Shown in pieces: positions 1 to 11,699 of a DNA stretch of 64,000 nucleotides. The notes under the pieces were generated by a model. It did no database searches and had not been told where the DNA came from. It worked only from the letters and a program-made list of their open reading frames with translations. The stretch is from the NCBI GenBank assembly GCA_020226215.1, contig CM035227.1:24679866-24743865 (forward strand), in the 5' to 3' direction. Position numbers and translations under genes: made by a program. Numbering within the stretch: position 1 is the stretch's first letter; each line of letters begins with the position of its first letter. Source of the DNA: Sindora glabra (taxonomy: Eukaryota; Streptophyta; Magnoliopsida; Fabales; Fabaceae).

Positions 1-3000
1 ATATTAATTTTATTATTAAAATTTCAAAACTTTTGTTCTCAAATTGTTATAAAAGTTGAAAAGTCTCAATTGGAGATTTATTTAGAAAAGTTTAGGCTTA
101 AATTTGCATATTATGAAGATTTGAATATTTTGGAGTGGTGGAAGGCATAAAAAATAGATTTTTAGATGTAACCATCATGGCTTGTGGTTTGTTAAATATG
201 CTAATTACCATAATGGTATTCAAATCAGCATTTAGTATTAGAGGGTACGTGTTAAACAAGTATAGAAGTTATCTCCTTTCTAAAAAAGTTTAAGTTTTGA
301 TTTGCACTCATAGTTAGCTCCATAACTTCACCTATTTTAGTAATCCTTTAGATGTAACTAACTCCTAGTTAATTACTTAATTTAGAAATCTATTATCCTT
401 TCTTATTATAATTATTGAAATTCATTAACTATTACAACTTATATTGTAGATTTAGAGGATGATGATGAAGCTAAAAATGACGTAACTGAGGATTTAAACA
501 TAAATGCAACAATTGATGTAGACAAAAAATTAGGTCTTAATAAGGATACTTAGATAGAGAGGTTAGCCACACTAATTTCTATTATTTTTATTTGGAATTA
601 GTTCATTATTTTTAGATTTTCTATAATTGTTCATTTCTATTAATGAGTAATAAAATTTTTTTTATTTTCTACCACTATTTTATTATATATGTATCTTAGT
701 TACTTATTAGTTGGTTAGTTGTATGTTAAGGAAAATAGCCTTTTAACTGAATGCTGGTTGGAAGGTTATGAGTGTTTTATTATTCTTCACTTCTTTTTCA
801 TTATAAAAATGAGTTTTTTTTCTCTTTTGTAGACCTCCTTTAGCATTATAATTCAAATTTAAACAAGATGGCAATGCTATTTTAAAACATGCTAGATCAA
901 TCTATGTACTGAATGACTTAGAAATTTTATTTAAAGCCTTAAATAAATCAAAATGCATTGACAAGGTGGTTTTTTATTTAAGTCTAGTGAAAGGTCTTGA
1001 TTATTATACTAGAGTTATATTTGAAGTTATTTTTAAGGAAGTGTGCATTTATAATTGTATGATTTTAGTTCAATAAATTATGGAATATGTTTAATTCTAA
1101 TACATTTTAGTAATTGATATATAAGTTGTGCAATGTAGAAAGAAAAAGCTCAACACTTAAATACTAATGACATTATCATTTTGTACCAAATGATAGATGG
1201 AGTTTTAATTAACAATTTGATGATAAGAAATATGTAACTTTTAATTTTGTTAATTGTTGAGGAATGGGGGACTTGACATTTGAATTTAAAACTGTTATTT
1301 TACATGAATTTTATAATGATTATGTGTATAAAAAGAATTATTATATTAAATATTATGATTCTAGTTGTAAAAGTTATTAACTTAAAATAAGAGTATCCTA
1401 TATTTAAATATGATTCATATGAATGGTAATATTGCTTAATATGTTATATAGATAATATACAAAAAAATATTAGTTACAATAGAAGTAAACTAAATGCACA
1501 GCAAAGGTAAGCTATATTGACAATATATAGGAGTGTGAAAAGATTGTAAACAATTAAAAATAAGATTTAGATGCAAATCGATCTGTAAATCAGTCCAATA
1601 CTTTTATAAATTTTTAGTTCAATATACAGGTTAATTAAAAGGATTATAAGAATGGATTGGTCCACTAACTAATTGGTACTTTCATGGATTGGACTCGGAC
1701 CATCTTTACTGCATCAGTATTTTTATACAAGCAAAATAGATTGATCTATCGTTTAATAGCCTTAGTGAAAAACACAAGATAAAAATAAAGTAAATAATAT
1801 AGGTTATCATTTTTAATTTCCAATTATTCATTCTTATAATTATAAATATTTTGAGTTGAATTTGCAATTATCTAGAAGAAATATATACAATAGGTCAAAG
1901 AAGGTTTACAATGATTGTCATGGATCAAAGTCTATTGCGACATAACAATATGATAAGGTATTTTAAATTAACATTTTTTATGTTATTAATATTTAAGATC
2001 TTACTAATATTGTATACCTTTTTTTAAAATTGGCATAAGGAAATAAGGATATAGATGAGTTATAATTGATAAAGGAGAATTTTTGTAAGCGTTATACATT
2101 TCAGACGAGGAGTGGGTGTATTTGGATGCTTAGATTGCTTATATAAGTAATTAAATTCTTATTTCTTAATTTTAATTATTATAGAAAAAATTTTACTTAA
2201 ATTATCTAAATTTTATCAAAATATCAAGGCCAAGATGTTAGAATTGGTAACAATTTTTATAGTGCAGTGTTTCCTTTAGCGACTCTCCAATAAGTCTAGC
2301 ACAAATCAATAAGCCTACTGCTATTGATGGGTGCTGGGCACTCTTTGAAAGCACAAGAAGGCAATAGGTTATGTGTTTGCTAGCACATTATATTGGCAGT
2401 TCTGGCAACAGTTCATCCAATATAGTATTTCCTTAGAACAAGTAATAGCAAGATGTAAGATTGGAAGAAGATATGTAGAGCTATATTGTTGAGAGTTAAT
2501 AGGCTTTTTATGTGTAGCAGCAATGAATTTTCTATCAAGATCAATTGCACTAACACACTTAGATCAAGCTTGTAAGGTTGTATAAAGCTCTGATGACTAT
2601 TGGGCTTAGTTTGCTTGGTCTTACATTGTCTCCTTTTCCTTATATAATAGACGTTTCTACCTCGAGAGTATTGATTAAATTTGCTCAATAATCACCTTTT
2701 GCTCTGTAGTTATCCTTAACTCTACCACAACCTTTATATTTGCTTTTTGACAAAGTCGGGGGATAACACTGATGATTATTTGATGTAATTATTTTTATTT
2801 TATACATTAATATTTTATTATTTACTTTATATTATTATGTATGAATGTTATAGTGAATTTTTATTATATGTTATTTGTGATTCTACTTTATTTAATTTAT
2901 TTTATCTTATTTAGTATAATAATTGATATAATATTATTTCTAAATTATTAATAATTAATAATTGTAAAATATATCAGGGTATATTGTTAATTTTCATTAT

Positions 3001-3120
3001 AATGCTTGTCATTGAAAATAAATTTTAAAAATTATATGTAATTTTTTAAAAAAATAAAAAAATAAAAAAGGGTTGTATAAAAAATAATATCATCTTAATA
3101 AATGTATATTTTTAAAAAAA
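1..3120. other. gene-free AT-rich DNA, possibly decayed transposon
   Basis: No intact gene is visible. A short open stretch near 450-555 on the + strand is rich in Asp and Glu codons, and another near 2100-2138 encodes a short acidic piece ending in DEEWVYLDA. Both would suit a decayed CACTA-type transposase, but neither is enough for a call. A block of more balanced composition at about 2230-2770 begins with TGTTAGAATTGG and holds a 91-codon open frame on the - strand whose product I do not recognise. It could be part of an old LTR retroelement. Confidence 0.3.
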
Positions 3121-3462
3121 AATTAGAAAGTAACTTTATATAAATGATACTTATCATCTGAATAGGTTAACACTTATATAAATGACATGCCATCTGGATA
3201 GAGCTATTGATGTTAACCAATTTTGCATAATACACTAACAACATTGTCATCTGTAAAGGTGATAACTCCTATGAGTCTATACTAACGATTCAATACAATT
3301 TAATATAGACAACGTTGTTGTCTATAAAGGTGATAACTCCTATGAACCTATACTAATGATTCAATATAGATAATAATGTCATTAGGACATGTTTTTAATG
3401 ACGACAAGGATCTTTATATTAATGACTTTTGTTGTCTATATAGGTCATTCTTTTTGTAGTTA
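3121..3462. repeat. diverged subterminal-type repeats ending in a CACTA-like terminus
   Basis: Short motifs recur here: a TATATAAATGA.ACTT/GCCATCTG motif at about 3135-3200, and a longer unit containing GATAACTCCTATGA at about 3261 and again at about 3330. The block ends at about 3446-3461 in TTCTTTTTGTAGTT. Reversed, this reads AACTACAAAAAGAA, one base from the CACTACAA terminus of CACTA (En/Spm) elements. Subterminal repeats next to such a terminus are typical of that superfamily. The opposite terminus was not found in the window. Confidence 0.3.
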
Positions 3463-4139
3463 CAATGACATATACATTACAAATCAATTATCATTTCAAT
3501 TTGTTGAGACAACAAGTAAAAATATAGAAAGAAAACAAGTGTAAAATTCTCATATTAGCTTAAAAAAATGCTTATCTCTAAACTCAATAGACATGCTTAA
3601 GAAGATTATAAAAAATTAAAATAAAAAATAAGGAAACTTATTTGTTACTTGTACACTAAATTCATTATCCAATCTATGAGAAATCAAATTAAGAAAGTAA
3701 GTTAGTATAAATAAATAAAAATAAAAAAAATGAAATGCACTAAAATCATGTACATAAATCTATTTAAATTTTCCTAATCTTATTTTTATATTTAAGATAA
3801 TATAAAAAATATGCATATAATACAATATATTATTATTGATTATTATTATTATATAAAATTATTATTAAGGGTAAAAATATGAAAAGAATCTAAAAATTTC
3901 ATATTAACCTTGAAAAAGATACTTATATTCAAATTGAATGATGAGTCCAAGGATGTTGAAAACATATTAAAATGAAAAATTAGAAAAATTTCTTTACTAT
4001 ATGTATTTCTTACTCATTGCCTAGTTAACATTAAATTAGACAAATAAATAGAAAAAAGTACCCTAAATCATAAGTTTAAATCCATCTAAATTTTGTAGTT
4101 TTATAAATAAAAAATGATAAATATAATACAAGAATATAT
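3463..4139. other. AT-rich intergenic DNA, nothing recognised
   Basis: Simple AT-rich sequence without an open frame, RNA gene or clear repeat structure. Confidence 0.5.
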
Positions 4140-4895
4140 ATGTCACACTCTGAATTATTTTGGAAATTCTATTCATTATTTATTTAATAAATTTGTACAT
4201 GCATTGATAATTAGGAAAAAAAATATGGATAGATTTAACATAAGTAATTAATTATAAAAAATGAAATTTGAATATAAAATTGGGTGAAATTAAGTTAAAC
4301 ATAAATTAGTATGAAATTAAAATTGAAATAGAGTATATAGAAGAAATTTAAAAAATATTTTTTATTCTACCCTTGCTATTCCTTAAATTTACAAAATGGC
4401 CCCTAATCCTTTTAAAACCCCAACCACTTTAAAATTTTCTAAAATTCTTCAACCATTCCATTAATTTTACCCTTTTCTTAACTTCTATTAAGTTATTTAC
4501 TCAAATTCTTTAAGTTAGGAACAAAAATCAAGCTTTCGATCACTAACAATTAATTCAATCTTAAAACTATACAAAGGCAAACTTCATGATCTACCAATCT
4601 TATTTTTGCTTCTCTATTCTTTTAAAATTGAGGTAAGTAGATAATCTACTTAACCTATCTAAATATCATATATTTGTAAATTTCTTTGCTATACAATGAA
4701 ATTTAGGAATTTTATTAATTTTAACTTGTATATTTGTTGATGAAATAAAATAATGGATGATTTAAGCTTAAATATGAGCATAAATGTGGTATATATTGGA
4801 ATAATATTTTGGTTTAGTGACGAGATTGAAGATTTAATTAGTAAAAATTTGCTATTGAAGTAGTGTTTTTATTAAAGTTTTAGAAATTTTCTAGC
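4140..4895 (+). mobile_element. LTR-like segment (gypsy-type 5' end)
   Basis: The segment begins TGTCACACTCTGAA, which resembles the 5' end of many plant gypsy LTRs. It continues into a pyrimidine-rich tract with CCCTTGC and CCCCTAATCC motifs (about 4370-4480), as such LTRs often do just upstream of their transcription start. No 3' end, primer-binding site or target duplication could be fixed. The segment at 50104 has the same layout, with a TGTTACACCCC start, a similar pyrimidine tract and palindromic repeats at the same distance downstream. Confidence 0.35.
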
Positions 4896-4904
4896 TTATA
4901 TACT

Positions 4905-5160
4905 AATATGATATTGGCATATAGCACTATGAAAAGGTTATATGCCAATACCATATTCAAATATGAGGATTTTGGTAACCTCTACATGCTTATATGCCGA
5001 TATCATATTGGCATATACCCTTATAAAATCTTATTACATGGTTATATGCCAATACCATATTGGCATATAGTGTTATGAAACGATTATATGTCAATACTAT
5101 ATTGGCATATAATGTTATGAAATAATTATATGCCAATATCATATTGGAATATACCATAAC
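4905..5160. repeat. tandem array of palindromic units (ATATGCCAATA...TATTGGCATAT)
   Basis: Five to six copies of a 42-52 bp unit are present. In each, a near-perfect palindrome, ATATGCCAATA then two to four bases then TATTGGCATAT, is followed by a short AT-rich spacer. Copies start near 4909, 4939, 4990, 5042, 5084 and 5127. The first is a half unit, and single-base changes differ between copies. Each core could fold into a hairpin. Confidence 0.8.
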
Positions 5161-5413
5161 ATTCTTCAATTACAAGTGTAAAAAATTCTATGATATTACA
5201 ATAAAGTATAATGTCTATACTTAATTATTAAGCATGATTATATTGTCAATAAGTATTTAATGGTGATTTGGGAATGAGAATTGATCAATTCTATATATTA
5301 GTAATAAAATTATGATAGTAGTCTTTTATTGTAATTAATTGTATTAATAAATATTCCATTACAATATTGGAAAATAATAGAAAGATATCCCATTATAGCC
5401 ATGAATTATATTA

Positions 5414-5415
<2 letters not shown>

Positions 5416-5481
<66 letters not shown>

Positions 5482-5484
5482 TAT
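5416..5484. repeat. (TA)n microsatellite
   Basis: An almost uninterrupted run of alternating TA of roughly 65 bases. It borders directly on the 33-bp minisatellite that follows. Confidence 0.95.
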
Positions 5485-6112
5485 TCTATTATGGTCTTAA
5501 ATTATATTATCTTATATGCTATTGGAGTATTGAATCATATTACCTTATATTTTATTATAATATTATATTATATTATTTTATATTCTATTATAATACTGAT
5601 TAATATTACCTTATATTCTTCCATAGTATTAGATTATATTAAGGATAAATTCTATTATAGTATTGGATTATAATAACTTATGTTCTATCATAATGTTAAA
5701 TTATATTATTATCTTATATTTTACAAAGATAATGAATTATGTTACCTCAAATTCTTTTATAGTGTTGTATTATATTATTTTTTATTCTACTATAGTATTG
5801 AATTACATTCTATTATATTTTATTATAGTATTTGAACTACATTATTTTATGATAGTATTGAATTATATTATTTTCTATTATAATGCTAAATTTATCTTAT
5901 ATTCTACTATAATATGAAAGTATATTATCTTACAATTTATTGTAGTATTAAATTGTATTATTTTATATTCTACTATAGAATTGAATTATAATGCTCGATT
6001 ATAGTAATCAATTTTATATCTTATATTTTATTATAATATTGAATTATATTAAGGATATATTCCATTATAGTATTTGATTATATTAACATGTATTCTATTA
6101 CCATAATAGATC
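5483..6112. repeat. AT-rich minisatellite, about 33-bp unit
   Basis: A diverged unit close to ATTGAATTATATTA followed by TCTTATATTCTATTATAGT repeats head to tail for about 630 bases, roughly 18 copies. Indels shift the period locally. Because the unit length is near a multiple of three, it produces long spurious open frames on the + strand. These are repeat artefacts and not genes. Confidence 0.8.
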
Positions 6113-8528
6113 TCGTTAGTATATGTTGATTATTATAATAGATTTTATAGGCAAGTACCTTGATTTTCATAATAAATTATATAATCTTAGATTTGAATAT
6201 TATAGCAAGTTATAAAGGTATGTGTTTGAATATTATGAAAGACAATGTATATGTGAATATTGGAATACTATAATTGAACATTGATAGGATCTGCATTTTT
6301 TGGATGATAGTACTTAATTTTTATAATCAAATATAGATTTCATGAAAATTATCTTTCAATTTAAATCCAAAATAAATTGCTAATTTAGATTAATAGTGTG
6401 GTGGTTTGTTTCCTTCCTTAAATTTCTCTTTATAATGTGCCTTTTATATATTTTATTTTTTATTGTTTAATTGTTTCAAAAAAATTTTATTGCTTACTTC
6501 TTTTTCCTCTTTATCTCTTTTTGATTTTTTTTGAAGTATAATTTCATATTTTTTATTTATTCTTCTTTCATGAAATTTGCCCAGAGATTCTTAGTTTATC
6601 TTTTTCTTTTTCTCTTTTAGTTTTGCTATAAGATTTCTTACGCTTTGTTATGGAAGATTGAATAAATTTTTTTAATCTCATGTCATATTATATCATCTTT
6701 CGAATCATGCACAAGTAAGTATTTGATTTGAAGATTTTTTTTGAAATATCATTTCATATTTTTTCTTTTTTCTTTTTTTACAAATTTTTTCCAAGGATTC
6801 TTAATTTATCTTTCTTTTTTTCTCTTAGTTTTACTTTAAGATTTCTTTTGAGGCTTTATTTTAGAAGATTGAATGAATTTTTTTGATTTTATATTTTTGT
6901 CTTTAGAATCATGCATAGGTAAGTGTTTGATTTTAATTTTTTTGAATATTTTTATCTTTCATAGTTGATACTCGATTTTTTTCCTTTTAGGAAAATCTAT
7001 TTTTTTTTTTGCCTTGCAATATTTGAAGTTAATTTTTTTAATACCTTTCTCACCTTATTATTATTATTTTTTGCTTTATTAACAAATCTGCATATTTTCA
7101 TTTAAGAGATTGCTCTATGACTATTGATGGTAGAAGTTAGGAAGCTTTGTTACAATGGGACATTTTGAGATATACATAATTAATTATATAATATTGACTA
7201 GTTTACACATAAAATTAATTCTCATGTAAATTTAGTATGATTTTTAGAAAAATTTAATTTTTCCTTTTTTTCTTTGATCTCTATTTAAGACATTTTCTTT
7301 TAAAAAGTAATTGTATCATATGAGGTGTTCACTTAACTTTGCTTGACTATATTTGATTTATAATTCAGATATGTAATTTTTACAAATTTACTAATCAATA
7401 AAATTTTATTTTTGTAGATTTGTAGAAGTATATTAGTGGTGATCTTTTTGCCATAGTAAATAAATTATATTTTTTGTCATTTTGTTACTAAAAATATATT
7501 TTATTTGTCAAAAATTTGAAAGGCCAAATATTAGAATAATAGAGTTCAAACTATGAGCATTTTGATTAAATATATATTAAAGTTATAGGTTAATATTTTG
7601 AGTAATTTTGGATAAGTAAAATTAATTAGCATTCTTATTTAAGGGTGATTAGAAAGTCTTGAGATGATTGATGAAAATTAGAAGATTCATTTGCTATATA
7701 TAATTATTATAATTTTTATCATTTAGATTTATAATCAAGTTGTATTTAAAGTACTTATCATACATTTTCTTATAGTTTATATTATTATGTTATTTTTTTT
7801 GTTCGCATTAAAGAGCATTATAAAAAATTTAATAGTTAAAATTATATATATAATTTTATTATAATATCTACCCTATCAAGGACTTAACAATTTTTGAATT
7901 TATTGATGTTATTTTACAAACCATAGTTTTTTTTTGGTATTTAGAGATTGTACTTGATTCTTATATAAATAAATAAATGTATATTTTTTAAAAGTTACAA
8001 CCCAATATAACATATACAACTAAAAGAATAATAATAATCTATACAAAATTACATTATAATGATTGTTGTATGAAAATTATATCTTCTTAAATACTAAATT
8101 ATGATTTATTAATCATATTGTATCCTTTTTATTTTTTAAATATGTCTTATTATAATAGAGGATTAAAAATAATATTGAATTATAATAAGTAAAATATCTA
8201 TTTATTAAGAAATAGTTAGAAATATCAATTTAAATTTATTATCAATTTTTTTAATATTTTACAATTAAACTATAACACATAAATATTTAGATAATATTTT
8301 GCACCTATTGTGTCAATCAATCATTCAATATGTATGTTTAATTATTCACTCTTAATAGTAAATCAAGAATTAGTTAAGGAGTAAAGTGGATAATTATAAA
8401 TATTAATAAAAAATTCAAGGGTTGAGAATTTGACAAATAACCTACCATTGAAAAAGTAATTTTCTATTTTGTAATCATTTGATTTCTTTATTTTTTTAAT
8501 CAACAATTGTAATAATTTATTATAACAT
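6113..8528. other. AT-rich intergenic DNA
   Basis: Low-complexity A/T-rich DNA. A loosely repeated block at about 6470-7000 contains twice a motif like TTTTGAAGTATAATTTCATATTTTT followed by a CCAGAGATTCTTA-like piece (near 6530 and 6735), which suggests an old local duplication. No gene or RNA gene was recognised. Confidence 0.45.
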
Positions 8529-8531
8529 TTA

Positions 8532-10049
8532 GGCTTTGTTTGGTTACAAGAGAATAGAGGAGAAAAGAAAATGGAGAAGAAAAGAAAATGAAGGAGAAAG
8601 AAAATAGAGGAGAAGTTATTTTCTTTAGGGTTGTTTGGTTGTAAGAGAAAATAGAGGAGAAAAGAAAATACAGGAGAAATTAGTGTGTTTGAATAGAGGA
8701 GAAAATAAAAGAGAAAGAAAATGGATAATATGAATTACTTTTATTTGAATGGGTATAAAATTAATATAAGAACATATATTATACTAAAATAATATTTAAA
8801 TTTAAAAAATTAAAATATTTATAAATAGAATAAATATAATTAAAATAATTTATTAATTAAACTTAAAATAAATAATTAATTATAATTCCAACCCATCATA
8901 TTTTTTCATCACTTTTTACAAATTTACTTACTAAAAAATTAAGAAGACGTGCACATTGTAAAATTGAATAATCTCATTGTCACGTGAAATAGAAAGATTT
9001 TTTATGATTATAATTTTTAACATTTTAAAAATTAAAAAAAATATATGTATTATTTTTAATAAAAATTAATAAATGAACAATAAAATTAAAAAATTAACAT
9101 TTATGTTTCATTAATTAATGAGTTTCAAGAAACATCAAGATGATTTTTGAAGATTTTATACATTGTGTTATATTCATTATTCGATTTTTAATTCTTACAA
9201 CTAATTTATTAGTATTTTACTATAACAATAATTAATTCTTATTTTGGCCATCTTTCTCATTTGTATCTCCTCCAACCCAGCAACTGCTGTTTATCCCTAT
9301 CGTCCTGGTTCGTCCTTTTTTCATTTTTTTTCCGTGAAAAACTCTATTTTCGATCCAATTAATATTCATATATAATTATAATTATTAATAATTATATGTT
9401 CCTGTGTTATAATGATTGGTAGGTGCACGAGGAGACGTGAATTACAGGCATATAGCATACACACACGGTGATAGATATGAAGGAAGAAGAGGATACAGGA
9501 AGAAGAACCCAAGGCACGATTAGTATTACACCAGACGTGGCGGCATATACGGTTCTGCTCATCCATGGAAGTATTCGGTGGTGGCCACTTGCAGATCGGC
9601 CGACCAAATAGCTTCCTCGGCCGGCGTCAACCAGAAAACACACAGATGACGGTGCACAGACGACGGATCGGTGAACCACCAGACGGAGACAGCATCAACC
9701 GGAAAAAACAGTAGAACTTCCCGACGGCGCACTTACCTGCCGACGACAGCGCCGACGACAATGGGAGCTCTCCGACCAACCACGTGCTGGAACGACGACC
9801 ACGGCAGCAGCTCCTCTTCCCTCTCGCAGCAGAAGCAGGACTCGGCTGAAGGCTTTGCAACTTTTCTCCTCATTTCTCTCGTTGGAGGCGGAGAAAAAAA
9901 ACACATGGGGCCCACTTCACTGTTCAATTTTTATTTTCTTTTCTCTCCTAATTTCTTCAGCAACTAAACAGCAGAAAATTACCAATTCTCTCTACTTTTC
10001 TACCCTAATTTTCTTTTCTACTCTCTTTTCACCTCAACCAAACAGAGGG
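8532..10049. mobile_element. large Tourist-like (PIF/Harbinger-type) non-autonomous element
   Basis: Left end GGCTTTGTTTGGTT and right end, read inverted, CCCTCTGTTTGGTT form a terminal inverted repeat. It extends inward as GAGAAAAGAAAAT-type purine-rich sequence on the left and its complement on the right. The element is flanked by TTA on both sides (8529-8531 and 10050-10052), the target duplication expected for this superfamily. The terminal motif is repeated about 100 bp inside the left end (near 8630). The interior from about 9240 to 9960 is strikingly GC- and CpG-rich compared with its surroundings and may be captured sequence. No transposase was seen. Overlapping open frames within it on both strands look like chance frames in GC-rich DNA. 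Confidence 0.7.
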
Positions 10050-11343
10050 TTAAAGTGTATCTTACACTTCAAAAGAGTTAGATTTAGGTATTGGGAATTA
10101 GCTAAAAAAATTCATTTATGTTTTACCTTTTAATTATGAGATTAATTATATATTTTATATTTTAATAAATAAACAAATAAATATTAACAATGAACTAATC
10201 ATTCTATCAAATAATAATATATATCATTTATTTTTTATTGTAAATCTAAAAAAGGTGAGATGTGATCAATTTTCTTTTTTTTAATCTTTTTTTTAACATT
10301 TTCAAAGAGATATACAATTATTTACTTGATAATAACAAATAAGTATTAATTTATTATATGTAAAGTATTATTATAAATGCATATCTTCCAACTTAAAGGT
10401 TTAACATAAGCAATCTTATTACACATCTCATTTCATAACTTGCTATTAAAAATAACCATTTTTAATCATTTATAATATTTTATTATATTTTTTCAATTAA
10501 TTAATTAATAATTATATTATTATAATCATAATTTTTAAATAATTAATATGTATTAAAAATATTATATAATATTAAATTATATTTCTTCCGTGCAATATAC
10601 GGACGAAAAGATACAAGGAGATTGTAAACGGCAGGAAGAGAAAAGAATAAAATATATAAAATGAAAAAGGTCGTGATGACACGTCATACATCATGCATAT
10701 GCAAGGATTAATATTTAGATAGGTGTAAAACGCAAAAGGTATCATTGACACCTCATACATCATGTCAGACAACATGCATATAGTACAAAGTAAGAATCAA
10801 TGTAGATTTAGATTTACATAGAAGATTATAACACACACAAGTTGTTCAGGTTTTGGTTCTTGAAGTTGGAGCATAAGACGAAAAAGTAGGAAGAGGAGCA
10901 AAGACTTCTTGTTACGCTTGCGATTCCTGCATGTTAATTATTGCTATAATTTGAGATATTAATTAATACTACAATTATTGAAGATTTAAAAAAAGGTTGA
11001 AGTGTCACGATTTGATCGTGATGGCAAACACATTCCAAACTGTTTTGTCCAATTCAAAACTAATCTTCGACTTAAAAATGGTTTTTTTTTTTAGGGCTTT
11101 GATTATAATATATGATTTCACTTATAATAAAATTTAATAGTTGAAATTTGTAATTTTAATATTTTAAAAATTAAAAAGTAATTTTTTTTATTGTATACGA
11201 GTCTCGTAAAATTAATAAATATATAGTAAAATTAAAAATATCATTATTTATTAGATAAAAATAAAAATATATAAATATATAAAATTTCATATATCTTTTT
11301 CACACGAGAATAATTTTTTATGTTAATAAAGATAAATAAAATA
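10050..11343. other. AT-rich intergenic DNA
   Basis: Nothing gene-like. A short block at about 10600-10790 contains two similar pieces with GACACSTCATACATCATG (near 10677 and 10747), a small local duplication. Confidence 0.45.
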
Positions 11344-11527
11344 TTGATCGATTAATGTTTGGTTCTTAATTTGACATTCTTTAAATCAATTGATTGTAAT
11401 TATAAAATATAAAAATAAAGGAGTTATTATAAAAGTTACATTTCCTTCTTCACGTTGATCGATTAATGTTTGGTTCTTAATTTGACATTCTTTAAATCAA
11501 TTGATCGATTAATGTTTGGTTCATAAT
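11344..11527. repeat. direct repeat, 111-bp period
   Basis: A 52-bp sequence beginning TTGATCGATTAATGTTTGG occurs at 11344 and again at 11455. A third, partial copy overlaps the end of the second at about 11502-11527. The first two copies are virtually identical, so the duplication is recent. Confidence 0.85.
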
Positions 11528-11699
11528 TATTAGAAGTAGGAGATTCTATTAGAATAATTTGATAGATCATAAATTCTATATATCACAAAACTTATCTTTA
11601 ACTAATTCACGTTGAAATTTAAATATTATGCAGAATAATTGTTTTATTTTCAACCCACAAAATTAAAATTAATATTAATTATAATTTATAAATGACGTC

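Noticed and set aside
5491..5917. Two 60-84 codon hydrophobic frames
   Set aside because: They are translations of the 33-bp AT-rich minisatellite.
9366..10133. Cluster of overlapping open frames on both strands
   Set aside because: Six frames compete in one GC-rich transposon interior. None shows a domain, splice structure or consistent codon use.
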